From: an uncultured Glaciecola sp.
GTDB lineage: Bacteria > Pseudomonadota > Gammaproteobacteria > Enterobacterales > Alteromonadaceae
Direction of reading: 5' to 3'
DNA: 64,000 nucleotides
Assembly: GCA_947496235.1 (NCBI GenBank)
Contig: CANMCE010000005.1
Span: forward strand, 248,001-312,000
Positions 17,380 to 25,086 of this stretch are shown one piece after another. Every line of letters starts with the position of its first letter. Within the stretch, counting starts at the first letter, position 1. A program made the translations under genes and the position numbers. A model generated the notes under the pieces. That model did not search any database. It saw only the letters and a list, made by a program, of their open reading frames with translations, and was not told the DNA's origin.

Positions 17380-18132
17380 CTATGCCAGCATGGCGCCCGC
17401 AGCAATCAACGTCATTAAAATCACTAACCAACGGTAGCGTTTGTCGGAGAAGCGTTTGATAATCCATATGCCGATGAAGGCTCCTAGAGCTATGGCTGGC
17501 AGTGTTATCGCATTTAAGCCAAACGAAGAAAGCGTAATCGTATCCCAAACAAAAATATGAAATGGCACCTTGAATACATTAATGACTAAGAAAAACCATG
17601 CGGCTGTACCTATATATTCATTTTTGGGCAGGCGCATACTGAGCAAATAAACTGCCATCACTGGACCTGCTAGGTTACCTATCATGGTGGTTATACCGCC
17701 CAAGGTCCCCATCAAGATAGCGAACCAAGTGTAGTCTGGGACAAATTTATTTTTACGAGTTTCTTGCCAAATCATGATGCCTAAGCTGGCAAAAATAATC
17801 AGCACCATGATTTGAGTGAAAACAGCATCCGAAATGTTGTCACCAATCAAGGTCGCAATGACTACACCTGCTGCCGCTGCAGGAAAGAGTTTATATAGAT
17901 AACCCCAATTTGCGTGCCTATGGTAATAAATGACAGCAAATATATCAGCCATGATTAGCATAGGTAAAACAATACCAGCACTGCTTTTAGCACCAAAAAT
18001 AATCGCCATAACAGGCACGCTCAACATGCCAACACCGTGGACACCTGTTTTTGCCATGCCAATAAAAAAAGCACTAACAAAGAGTAATCCGAGATCCCAG
18101 AGGCTTATTGCGATACCAAATACATCAATCAT
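17380..18132 (-). CDS. TSUP-family membrane transporter (sulfite exporter TauE/SafE type)
   Basis: This 250-residue inner-membrane protein has about eight hydrophobic helices. The TSUP hallmarks include FFIGMAKTGVHGVGML in helix 1, repeated in the second half as GGITTMIGNLAGPVMAVYLL. Members export or import small organic anions, sulfite, sulfoacetate or related compounds. The substrate cannot be read from sequence. The start lies only 3 bases after the fumarase stop at 18136, so the two genes form one transcript, an unusual partnership worth noting. The C-terminus ends in a helix (WLVILMTLIAAGAML). Confidence 0.85.
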   Translation of the reverse strand: MIDVFGIAISLWDLGLLFVSAFFIGMAKTGVHGVGMLSVPVMAIIFGAKSSAGIVLPMLIMADIFAVIYYHRHANWGYLYKLFPAAAAGVVIATLIGDNISDAVFTQIMVLIIFASLGIMIWQETRKNKFVPDYTWFAILMGTLGGITTMIGNLAGPVMAVYLLSMRLPKNEYIGTAAWFFLVINVFKVPFHIFVWDTITLSSFGLNAITLPAIALGAFIGIWIIKRFSDKRYRWLVILMTLIAAGAMLA

Positions 18133-18135
18133 TTT

Positions 18136-19542
18136 TTATTGTTCTGCATGTCCTAACATTTTGTTGGCGTCTACCCATAGATCAAACTCATCTTCAGTAA
18201 GATAGCCTAAAGACAAGGCGGCTTGTTTCAACTTTGTGCCTTCTTTGTAGGCTTTTTTGGCGATTTCGGCTGCTTTGTCATAGCCAATATGGGGATTAAG
18301 CGCTGTAACTAACATTAATGAATTGTTCAAATGCTTATCAATGGATTTTACGTCAGGTTGAATGCCAATAACACAATTTTCAGTAAAGCTTTTACAGGCG
18401 TCACTTAACAAGGTGGCAGAATTAATCAAATTAAACGCCATCATGGGTTTAAACACGTTTAGCTGGAACTGACCACTACTACCACCAACGGACATTGCAA
18501 CATCATTACCCATTACTTGAGCCGCAACCATAGTAATTGCCTCTACCTGAGTCGGATTTACTTTCCCCGGCATAATAGAAGAACCCGGTTCATTGGCTGG
18601 TAGATGAATTTCTCCAATACCGGCTCTGGGTCCTGAGCCTAACATGCGAATATCATTAGCAATTTTCATTAAGCTAACAGCAATTTGCTTTAGGGCACCG
18701 TGGCTTTCAACTAGGGCATCATGGGCTGACAAAGTAGCAAATTTATTCTCCGCGGTAACAAATGGGTGACCTGTTAACTTTGCAATTATCTGTGCAACTT
18801 TTTGGGCATAACCTTTAGGTGTGTTCAAACCCGTACCTACAGCTGTTCCTCCTAAAGCCAGTTGGCTTAGATGGGGGAGTGTGTTTTCTAAGGCTTCTAA
18901 TCCATGATCTAATTGCGTTACGTAACCCGAAAACTCCATGCCAAGCGTCAGGGGCGTTGCATCCATAAAGTGGGTTCTACCAATTTTGACAATTTGCTGA
19001 AATTCATCTGACTTTTTAGCTAGTGCATCTCGTAACATCTTTACATTAGGTATGCAGTTTTCAACGATTAATTTATAGCCTGCAATGTGCATGGCGGTAG
19101 GAAAAGTATCATTGGACGATTGAGATTTATTCACATCATCATTTGGATGAATTGTTTTATCTGTGTCATTGAGGGAGCCACCTTTTAATACGTGCGCTCT
19201 GTTGGCAATAACTTCGTTTACATTCATGTTAGATTGAGTACCAGAACCTGTTTGCCACACCACTAGTGGGAATTGCTCATCAAGTTCACCAGAGAGAATT
19301 TCATCACACACTTTGGCGATTAGTTCGGCTTTTTCTTTGGATAATACTGCTAATTCTGCATTGGTTAATGCTGCCGCCTTTTTTAAATAGGCAAAGGCAT
19401 AGATAATCTGCATTGGCATTTTCATTGTGCTCGATGCAATATCAAAGTTTTGTTTGGACCTCTGGGTTTGTGCGCCCCAATATTTGTCTGCCGGCACCTC
19501 AATTGCGCCGATTGAATCTTGTTCCGTTCTCTTTTTTGACAT
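18136..19542 (-). CDS. fumC: fumarate hydratase, class II
   Basis: This 468-residue enzyme interconverts fumarate and L-malate in the TCA cycle as a homotetramer, without an Fe-S cluster. The fumarase/aspartase signature [13 protein letters not shown] is present, with [12 protein letters not shown] and the catalytic loop region TGLNTPKG. The length and the N-terminal [23 protein letters not shown] match FumC. FumC is the stress- and iron-independent isozyme in enterics; its regulator here is not visible. Its stop is 3 bases from the start of the TSUP gene. Confidence 0.95.
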   Translation of the reverse strand: MSKKRTEQDSIGAIEVPADKYWGAQTQRSKQNFDIASSTMKMPMQIIYAFAYLKKAAALTNAELAVLSKEKAELIAKVCDEILSGELDEQFPLVVWQTGSGTQSNMNVNEVIANRAHVLKGGSLNDTDKTIHPNDDVNKSQSSNDTFPTAMHIAGYKLIVENCIPNVKMLRDALAKKSDEFQQIVKIGRTHFMDATPLTLGMEFSGYVTQLDHGLEALENTLPHLSQLALGGTAVGTGLNTPKGYAQKVAQIIAKLTGHPFVTAENKFATLSAHDALVESHGALKQIAVSLMKIANDIRMLGSGPRAGIGEIHLPANEPGSSIMPGKVNPTQVEAITMVAAQVMGNDVAMSVGGSSGQFQLNVFKPMMAFNLINSATLLSDACKSFTENCVIGIQPDVKSIDKHLNNSLMLVTALNPHIGYDKAAEIAKKAYKEGTKLKQAALSLGYLTEDEFDLWVDANKMLGHAEQ

Positions 19543-19611
19543 AAGACAGCCTAAATTACATTAATAGAATTAATTGCTACATGAATTAAATCAGGCTGGA
19601 TTTATCTAGTT

Positions 19612-20259
19612 TTATAATTTCTTCAGAATACGGTTCAGTTTGCCTTGCCACTCTGGCGCTAGGCTAGATAAGGTTGCCGCCTTTTGAATATCTTGGACAC
19701 TGTATTCCACACCCTTTGGTGGTTTGGTCATAAACATGATGTCTTTTACACTACAAGTTTGTTGTTCTCGATGAGACAGATTTACAGTATCACCAATAGC
19801 AACTGTGCCAGGTTCAAGTACGCGAAAATACCAGCCGGTATTGCCTTGTTCTAAAATAAAGCTATCTACTTTTTTAACATCATATCTATGATTTATTTTA
19901 GCGCAGGGCGCTCGCGGCGAACTGACCTGAAGAACTAAAGATCCCATTGTGTAAACATCGCCGATAAACACATTTTCTTCGTGCATATCGGGGATAGAAA
20001 TATTTTCACCTATGGTACCAATTTGCATCTTACTGGCATGTTCAGGAAAAGCGCTTTGCAGAATTTCATACCCAAGCGTGGAATATTGATGAAACGCCAT
20101 TTCAGGTCCACCGTGTAACTGTTTGTTACCTTGCTCGTCCTCTACGGCTCCCTCTTTTTCAACATGAAGTTGCTGATACGCTTGTTTAATAATGCTACTT
20201 GGCGAGCCTTTGGGACCAAAGGGCTGGGGCTTGCCAGCAAAAAGATGAGTTACCTGCAT
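19612..20259 (-). CDS. yiiM: MOSC-domain protein (YiiM family)
   Basis: This 215-residue protein is of the MOSC superfamily, whose members handle molybdenum-cofactor sulfur or detoxify N-hydroxylated compounds. YiiM in E. coli reduces 6-N-hydroxylaminopurine. The key cysteine lies in SSPRAPCAKINHRYDV, and the preceding GTIGENISI and FIGDVYTMG segments and the GWYFRVLEPG stretch are typical. The C-terminal 3-alpha bundle (about 165-215) is also YiiM-like. The ATG at 20259 (MQVTHLFAGKPQPFG) matches the family start. A longer frame to 20418 would overlap the sigma gene and has an odd basic leader, so it is rejected. Confidence 0.85.
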   Translation of the reverse strand: MQVTHLFAGKPQPFGPKGSPSSIIKQAYQQLHVEKEGAVEDEQGNKQLHGGPEMAFHQYSTLGYEILQSAFPEHASKMQIGTIGENISIPDMHEENVFIGDVYTMGSLVLQVSSPRAPCAKINHRYDVKKVDSFILEQGNTGWYFRVLEPGTVAIGDTVNLSHREQQTCSVKDIMFMTKPPKGVEYSVQDIQKAATLSSLAPEWQGKLNRILKKL

Positions 20260-20397
20260 TGTTGTATAAACCTGTCGAACTAGCCTAGCTTCAGTGTATG
20301 CTAAATAACACCTTATTTGTACAGTCAAATTTTTTAATTTTTTGGTGTAAACCTTTTTGAGCTCAGTTGCGACTATAGATTCAAGACGGACACGAAA

Positions 20398-20970
20398 ATG
20401 AGAAAAATGAGACATCACTTGAACCTAGTGACGCCGATGGAAATACAGGAATGTAATGAAGATAGCTTAATAGCTTCAGCTCGCGCTGGGGACGTTTCTG
20501 CCTTCAAAACCATTTATGAGCTGCATATAAACCGAGTTTATGGGCTATGTTTGCGCTTGTGCGCGGACAAAAGTTTGGCAGAAGACGCGGCGCAAGAGGT
20601 ATTTATTCAACTGTGGAACAAATTAGACAACTTTGATGGCAAGAGCAAGTTTTCTACTTGGTTACATAGTGTTACTTCCAATGTCACTATTAGCTATATC
20701 CGTAAACAGCGGGGCTGGTGGCAACGAATGTTTGATATTGAAGCTTCCGACATAGATGAAAGAAGCGCTGACTTAATTACAGATTTAAGTGACCTAGAAA
20801 AAATGATCTATCGATTACCTGAGCGAGCTAGGTGGGTGTTTGTCCTCCATGCAATTGAAGGTTACCGGCATGAACAAATAGCAGAAACCTTAGATATTGC
20901 AGTAGGTACAAGCAAAGTGCAATTTCACCGAGCAAGAACCATGATTGAGGAGTGGATGGGAAATGAGTAA
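20398..20970 (+). CDS. RNA polymerase ECF sigma factor
   Basis: This 190-residue sigma70-family ECF factor has region 2 (about residues 25-95: AEDAAQEVFIQLWNKL and FDGKSKFSTWLHSVTSN) and region 4 (about 125-185: LPERARWVFVLHAIEGYRHEQIAETL with the HTH GTSKVQFHRARTMI). It directs polymerase to a small regulon, probably including its own operon. The gene overlaps its downstream anti-sigma partner by 8 bases (ATGAGTAA), so translation is coupled. The start is uncertain: in-frame ATGs occur at 20398, 20407 and 20437, none with a strong ribosome site. Confidence 0.9.
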   Translation: MRKMRHHLNLVTPMEIQECNEDSLIASARAGDVSAFKTIYELHINRVYGLCLRLCADKSLAEDAAQEVFIQLWNKLDNFDGKSKFSTWLHSVTSNVTISYIRKQRGWWQRMFDIEASDIDERSADLITDLSDLEKMIYRLPERARWVFVLHAIEGYRHEQIAETLDIAVGTSKVQFHRARTMIEEWMGNE

Positions 20971-21436
20971 GCAAGATAGATTAACTCGACAAATCAACGA
21001 GCTTGCACGTGAAAAAACGCCACAAAGAGATCTTTGGCAAGGCGTTGAACATGCAATTACTCAAGGTTCTACCAAGGTTGAAACAAATTGGCGACCTCAA
21101 CTAGCAATTGCGGCATCTCTGCTTCTAGTGGTGTTGGTTGGGTATATGGGATACCAATCAGGCATTAATACACAAAGTTCAATAATTGCAGAGCAAATGA
21201 GCGAGCAATATTTGAAACAACGAGAAGAATTATTGGTGAGTTTTCAAGATAAACCTGCCACCACAGAAAATTGGCAACAACAACTTGACGATTTAGACCG
21301 AGCAGCAGCTGCGATAAAAAGTGCGTTGCAAGAAGACCCGAAAAATCCAGCGTTGCTGCACATGCTTAAGCAGGTGTATGAGCAACAATTGAAACTGATT
21401 GAGCGTGTGCATGCGCCATCATGGCAAAAAATTTAA
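20963..21436 (+). CDS. single-pass membrane anti-sigma factor candidate
   Basis: This 157-residue protein has about 45 N-terminal cytoplasmic residues (KQDRLTRQINELAREKTPQRDLW), one transmembrane helix (about 46-63, LAIAASLLLVVLVGYMGYQ) and a charged periplasmic coiled-coil/TPR-like region (LDDLDRAAAAIKSAL, then NPALLHMLKQVYEQQ). Position and topology are those of an anti-sigma factor for the ECF sigma gene with which it overlaps. No zinc-binding (ZAS) HxxxCxxC motif is present, so it is a non-canonical type. The ATG at 20963 starts within the sigma gene's last codons. It is followed by the DUF4097 gene after 17 bases. Confidence 0.75.
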   Translation: MSKQDRLTRQINELAREKTPQRDLWQGVEHAITQGSTKVETNWRPQLAIAASLLLVVLVGYMGYQSGINTQSSIIAEQMSEQYLKQREELLVSFQDKPATTENWQQQLDDLDRAAAAIKSALQEDPKNPALLHMLKQVYEQQLKLIERVHAPSWQKI

Positions 21437-21453
21437 TAGGAAAAGGTGTAATT

Positions 21454-22419
21454 ATGACGAAGTTAACGAAATTGATATTGGGTTCAGGTATGCTCCTATT
21501 ACCTCTGTGCTTAATGGCGAAAACTCAAGTCAACAAAACCTTGGACGCAGATCCTAACAGTATTGTGGAAATAGAGCACACTGCAGGTAAGGCCAGAATA
21601 GAGGGGTGGGACAAAAATCAAGTTAAAGTGGAAGGTACTTTAGGGGATGACACCGAAGAGTTTAAATTTGAGCGCAATGGCAAAACTATACAGATCATTG
21701 TTGAAACTGAAACCGGCGGCTGGGGCAATTGGGGCGGAAGCAATGTTGACGAAGATAATTTGCGAATATTTGTACCTAAGATGGCTACAATAAATTATCA
21801 ATCGGTAAATGCTGATGTTGATATTTTGGATATAGCCGGAGGGGCTGAAGTAGAAGTCATTAATGGCGAAATTAAAGCCAAAAACATTGCCGGTGGACTG
21901 GAAATGACCACAGTCAATGGTGATCTTAAAGGTGATGATATCAGCGGAGACGTGGAAGTTGAAGCTGTAAATGGTGATATAAAATTCTCCCACAAAAATG
22001 GTGAAAAAGTCCAAGTCGTTGCAGTTAATGGCGATATTGAATTTGCTTCAGAGGCCAAAGACATAAAGATTGAAACGGTAAACGGTGATATGGAAGCCAT
22101 TTTAACTAACGTCAATTCAATGAGCTTAGATACGGTGAACGGCAATATTGATGTTTATCTGAGTTTACTGGACGGCGCAAGAGTGCGCGCAGCCTCAGTT
22201 AGCGGTGATATGGAATTCTTTTTCGACAAAGACGTGCAGGCAAAATTTGATATTGAAGCCCATGCCGGCGGTGATATTACCAATAAGCTTACCAACCAAA
22301 GAGCGCAAGAAGCAGAGTTTGGTCCAAGATCTTGGTTGGAATTTTCAAAAGGCAATCCAAAAGCCTCAGTGAAAGTATCTACGGTAAGCGGTGGTATAAC
22401 ATTAAACAGTAAAAAATAA
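21454..22419 (+). CDS. exported DUF4097-type beta-solenoid protein
   Basis: This 321-residue protein has a signal peptide (about 1-21, LPLCLMAKT). The mature part is a chain of short beta-strand repeats keyed on VNGD: VINGEI, TVNGDL, AVNGDI, AVNGDI, TVNGDM, TVNGNI, then SVSGDM and VSGGI, each about 18-22 residues apart. This is the DUF4097 (putative adhesin) beta-helix fold. The repeat spacing suggests one solenoid turn each. It is third in the sigma/anti-sigma operon (ATG at 21454, AAAAGG upstream) and precedes a strong terminator, so it may be a sensor or target of that envelope-stress system. The biochemical role is unknown. Confidence 0.78.
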   Translation: MTKLTKLILGSGMLLLPLCLMAKTQVNKTLDADPNSIVEIEHTAGKARIEGWDKNQVKVEGTLGDDTEEFKFERNGKTIQIIVETETGGWGNWGGSNVDEDNLRIFVPKMATINYQSVNADVDILDIAGGAEVEVINGEIKAKNIAGGLEMTTVNGDLKGDDISGDVEVEAVNGDIKFSHKNGEKVQVVAVNGDIEFASEAKDIKIETVNGDMEAILTNVNSMSLDTVNGNIDVYLSLLDGARVRAASVSGDMEFFFDKDVQAKFDIEAHAGGDITNKLTNQRAQEAEFGPRSWLEFSKGNPKASVKVSTVSGGITLNSKK

Positions 22420-22442
22420 TAGGTTATTAAAAAACTATCTAT

Positions 22443-22476
22443 AACCCAGCCCAGCTTATGCTGGGCTGGGTTTTTT
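22443..22476 (+). terminator. strong Rho-independent terminator
   Basis: AACCCAGCCCAGC - TTAT - GCTGGGCTGGGTT is a perfect 13-bp GC-rich stem with a TTAT loop, followed by T's to 22476. It ends the sigma operon. Confidence 0.92.
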
Positions 22477-22583
22477 AAATGCATAAGACATCTTTGCTTG
22501 GTATTGCTTACGTAAACCGCAATTGCTTTTCTGTATAGACTCAGTAAGCTATGAAAAGCAAGTCTATGTGATATGGAAGTGAC

Positions 22584-23093
22584 ATGAACAATAAACATAT
22601 CAGTGTATTTACGCATTCTTTGCATCAGTTACTGCAAATAATTTGTAAAATCGATTTGGCTGTAGAAGGCAACGAAGATATTTTATTTAAGCGGCTAGCG
22701 GAAGATATGTTGCCATTAATTGTTCAAGCAGAAATTGCGGCGAGTTTTGCTTTACGTGCCTGTTGTCCCATTGCTGGTGTGAAAACCTCTACCTTTGTCA
22801 AACAAGAAAAGAACTTTCAAGGGATTAAGTTGCAATTAGCCCAAACTATTGAATACATCGAAAGTTTGGATAATTCAAAAAATGATTTTTCAGTCACCAT
22901 ATTGGATCGGGCCGGTCCTATTCCTGTAGAGCTAAAGGCGGATGATTTTCTATTGGAATTCGCTTATCCAAATTTCTATTTTCATATCAGCATAGTGTAT
23001 GCCATAGCCAGAGCTAACAATGTCCCCTTAACTAAAGGTGATTTTGATGGAAAACATCAATATCCCGAAGGTTTTTCATTTGAAGCCCAATAA
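22584..23093 (+). CDS. DUF1993 family protein
   Basis: This 169-residue soluble protein of the DUF1993 family is built like DinB-type four-helix bundles. Evidence: HSLHQLLQIICKIDLA at the N-terminus, the central LAEDMLPLIVQAEIA, and the C-terminal LLEFAYPNFYFHISIVYAIARANNVPLTKGDF, where LxFAxPNFYFHxxxxYAxLR and KxDF are the family's strongest signature. Its function is not established. It stands alone with a GGAAG site upstream. Confidence 0.85.
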   Translation: MNNKHISVFTHSLHQLLQIICKIDLAVEGNEDILFKRLAEDMLPLIVQAEIAASFALRACCPIAGVKTSTFVKQEKNFQGIKLQLAQTIEYIESLDNSKNDFSVTILDRAGPIPVELKADDFLLEFAYPNFYFHISIVYAIARANNVPLTKGDFDGKHQYPEGFSFEAQ

Positions 23094-23196
23094 TCTGGAA
23101 ACTGTTTAACTCTCTATATTGATAAGCCGCAATATAGTGTTTAACATGAAAATTCTGGTATGGACTAAGTATCTCACTTTCAAGGTTGGACTCTAA

Positions 23197-24594
23197 TTGT
23201 CAAAGCTCATAGCTGAAATCAAACGTCGCCGAGTAGTACAAACCTTCGTGCCTTATTTAGCATTAGTATGGCTACTTTTGCAGATTGTCTCGGTACTAAC
23301 GCCTATGCTGAATTGGCATCCATTGGTAAATACCTTGGTTGCGGTGGTGTTGTTTGCCGGAATCCCGGTGATGTTATATTTGTCTTGGTATTTTGACTTT
23401 ACTGCTGAAGGACTAAAACCGGTTTTTGCATCTGATCAACAAGAAGATGAACTGGCTAAATTTGGACTTGTTCATTGGATCTTTCTGATTGCTATCACCT
23501 TATGTTCTGGCTATATAGGTTATCAAGTTTATTATGATATTAAATCAGAGCTTGATAAACAGGCTGAGCCAGAAGATGCCAGTTTCTCTGCTAATTCTAT
23601 TGCGGTTATACCCTTTAAAGATAACAGTCCAAGCCAAGATCAAGACTATTTAGCACAGGGTATCGCAGAAGAAATTTCCAATCTTTTAGGTCGCTTTAAA
23701 GAGTTTAAAGTAGCCTCTACCAGTTCTACCTCACGTTTGGCTGACCAACAATTAACACCGGTAGAAATAGCAAAGTTAGTGAATGTACAAACGGTAATAA
23801 CCGGTAGTGTACGCAAAAATGGTAACCAGCTAAAAGTGTTTGCTGAATTGCTAAATGCTGAAGATGGTCGGGTGTTATGGTCAGACAATTTTTCACGTAA
23901 TTTTGAAGACATCTTTTTTATTGAATCAGAGATTGCCCGCTCAATTGTAAACTTGATTCAAGATAGCTATGTGACCTCAGATCAAATGGCTAATCAGGCG
24001 AGAACCCAAAGTACAGAAGCTTATGTGGTATATCTGAAAGGTAGAGAGCAATATAGCAAGCAAACTACCGAATCCATGAAGCAGGCTCGGGCATTATTTG
24101 AACAAGCCATAGGTTTGGATCCAGAATATGCTCAAGCTTATATTAGCTTGGCTGATACCCTTCTTTTGCTGTCTAAAGGCGATACTAGATTTGGCGTTTT
24201 AGATCCTGATATTGCAGTTAATCTAGCCACTGAGAAAATCAATAACGCCCTGTTGAGATCAGATACCAATGCAGAAGCTTTTGCAATTTTAGGCAAAACA
24301 TTTGAATTGACTGGTAATCAACAAGACGCATTAGATGCCTATGAAAAAGCCACAGAATTAAACCCCAGTTTAGCCAAAGCCTATATGTGGAAGCATTTAT
24401 TGCTTAAAAATATGGCACGCTATGCAGAGTCTTTTGAAGCGATTGAAAAAGCTATTGAGCTTGATCCTGTATCGCTCGCGACCATGTCTAATTATGCCTT
24501 GGCATTAGAGTATATAGGTGAAGTAGAAGAGGCTAAGAAACAATATAGCCTCATCAAAGAGTACTTTCCCGAATTTTCTTATACAGATGATTAG
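23197..24594 (+). CDS. membrane protein with TolB/FlgO-like domain and TPR repeats
   Basis: This 465-residue protein has three transmembrane helices at the N-terminus (about 17-38, 43-66 and 90-110; for example LVWLLLQIVSVLTPML). A TolB-N/FlgO-like domain (about 132-255: AVIPFKDNS, DYLAQGIAEEISNLL, VITGSVRKNGNQLKVFAELL) follows, then TPR repeats (about 270-460: AEAFAILGKTFELTGNQQDALDAYEKA). The same domain set follows winged-helix or adenylate cyclase domains in other proteins; here no output domain is attached, so it may work with a partner. The start is TTG at 23197, with AAGGTTGG upstream. It is monocistronic. The ligand is unknown. Confidence 0.75.
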   Translation: MSKLIAEIKRRRVVQTFVPYLALVWLLLQIVSVLTPMLNWHPLVNTLVAVVLFAGIPVMLYLSWYFDFTAEGLKPVFASDQQEDELAKFGLVHWIFLIAITLCSGYIGYQVYYDIKSELDKQAEPEDASFSANSIAVIPFKDNSPSQDQDYLAQGIAEEISNLLGRFKEFKVASTSSTSRLADQQLTPVEIAKLVNVQTVITGSVRKNGNQLKVFAELLNAEDGRVLWSDNFSRNFEDIFFIESEIARSIVNLIQDSYVTSDQMANQARTQSTEAYVVYLKGREQYSKQTTESMKQARALFEQAIGLDPEYAQAYISLADTLLLLSKGDTRFGVLDPDIAVNLATEKINNALLRSDTNAEAFAILGKTFELTGNQQDALDAYEKATELNPSLAKAYMWKHLLLKNMARYAESFEAIEKAIELDPVSLATMSNYALALEYIGEVEEAKKQYSLIKEYFPEFSYTDD

Positions 24595-24709
24595 GCTTTT
24601 AGTAAGTTCCAATTTATTGAATAAAATAATAAAAAAGCAATTATAAAAGAATATGAGGTTTCGGAAGGTTTCTTTAAATCAATTATGATTGTCTATAAAA
24701 AGGTAAGTT

Positions 24710-24796
24710 ATGAAGTATTCAAAATTCAATGTGAAATATAACAGCTGTTCTGCTGGCTTTTCTGTTATCCATATGATTGACCTTACCTGGACATAG
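24710..24796 (+). pseudogene. possible remnant of a TonB-dependent receptor 5' end
   Basis: ATG at 24710, with AAAAAGG upstream, opens a 28-codon frame: MKYSKFNVKYN and then a nonsense-like end. Shifting frame after codon 11 gives TAVLLAFLLSI, a signal-peptide-like core. The opening resembles Alteromonadales TonB-dependent receptors, which often accompany SSS/GH loci. I read it tentatively as a frameshifted and deleted relic; it could be chance. Confidence 0.25.
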
Positions 24797-24987
24797 AACA
24801 AGCTATGAGAATGACAATGTTTCTTTATTTATAACCCCCTCAACCTATTCTTATCTTTCCCAATCGGCGATTACAAAAATATAACATTCAATTTTTGTCT
24901 TGGTTTCTTTTATGTCATGGCTCAATTCATAACCGACTGAAATCTATCAAATTGATTATCGAACTCGAATAAGCCATCAGAACCCCT

Positions 24988-25016
24988 TTAACTTTTTTGT
25001 AAACAAATTGTATAAA
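24988..25016 (+). promoter_or_regulatory. sigma70-like promoter of the cellobiose operon
   Basis: TTAACT (24988-24993, 4/6 match to -35) - 17-bp spacer - TATAAA (25011-25016, 5/6 match to TATAAT) lies about 70 bases upstream of the symporter start. The perfect operator begins 10 bases downstream of the -10, so a bound repressor would block initiation or elongation. Confidence 0.5.
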
Positions 25017-25025
25017 TGAAACACT

Positions 25026-25039
25026 TGTAAACGTTTACA
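25026..25039. promoter_or_regulatory. LacI-family operator palindrome
   Basis: TGTAAACGTTTACA is a perfect 14-bp palindrome with the central CG typical of LacI/GalR-family operators. It lies just downstream of the predicted -10 and upstream of the SSS-GH94-GH5 operon. A convergent LacI-type gene at the operon's end is the likely repressor. Inference from sequence symmetry and context. Confidence 0.75.
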
Positions 25040-25086
25040 TAATCAGCTACATTTACGCAAATTTTTAAATAAGTAAAAGGGATTAG

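Larger units (their letters stand above)
24595..25086. other. 492-base intergenic region before the sugar operon
   Basis: This AT-rich region contains a possible TonB-receptor 5' remnant (24710-24796), a sigma70-like promoter and a perfect LacI-type palindrome (all listed separately), plus an extra TGTAAAC half-site at 24998-25004. The rest shows no coding, tRNA or terminator structure. Confidence 0.5.

Noticed and set aside
17274-17405. 44-residue N-terminal extension of the S9 peptidase
   Set aside because: The lipoprotein signal begins at 17273, with AAAGGA upstream; the extension hides that signal.
20260-20418. N-terminal extension of the MOSC protein
   Set aside because: It would overlap the divergent sigma-factor start and does not resemble YiiM starts.
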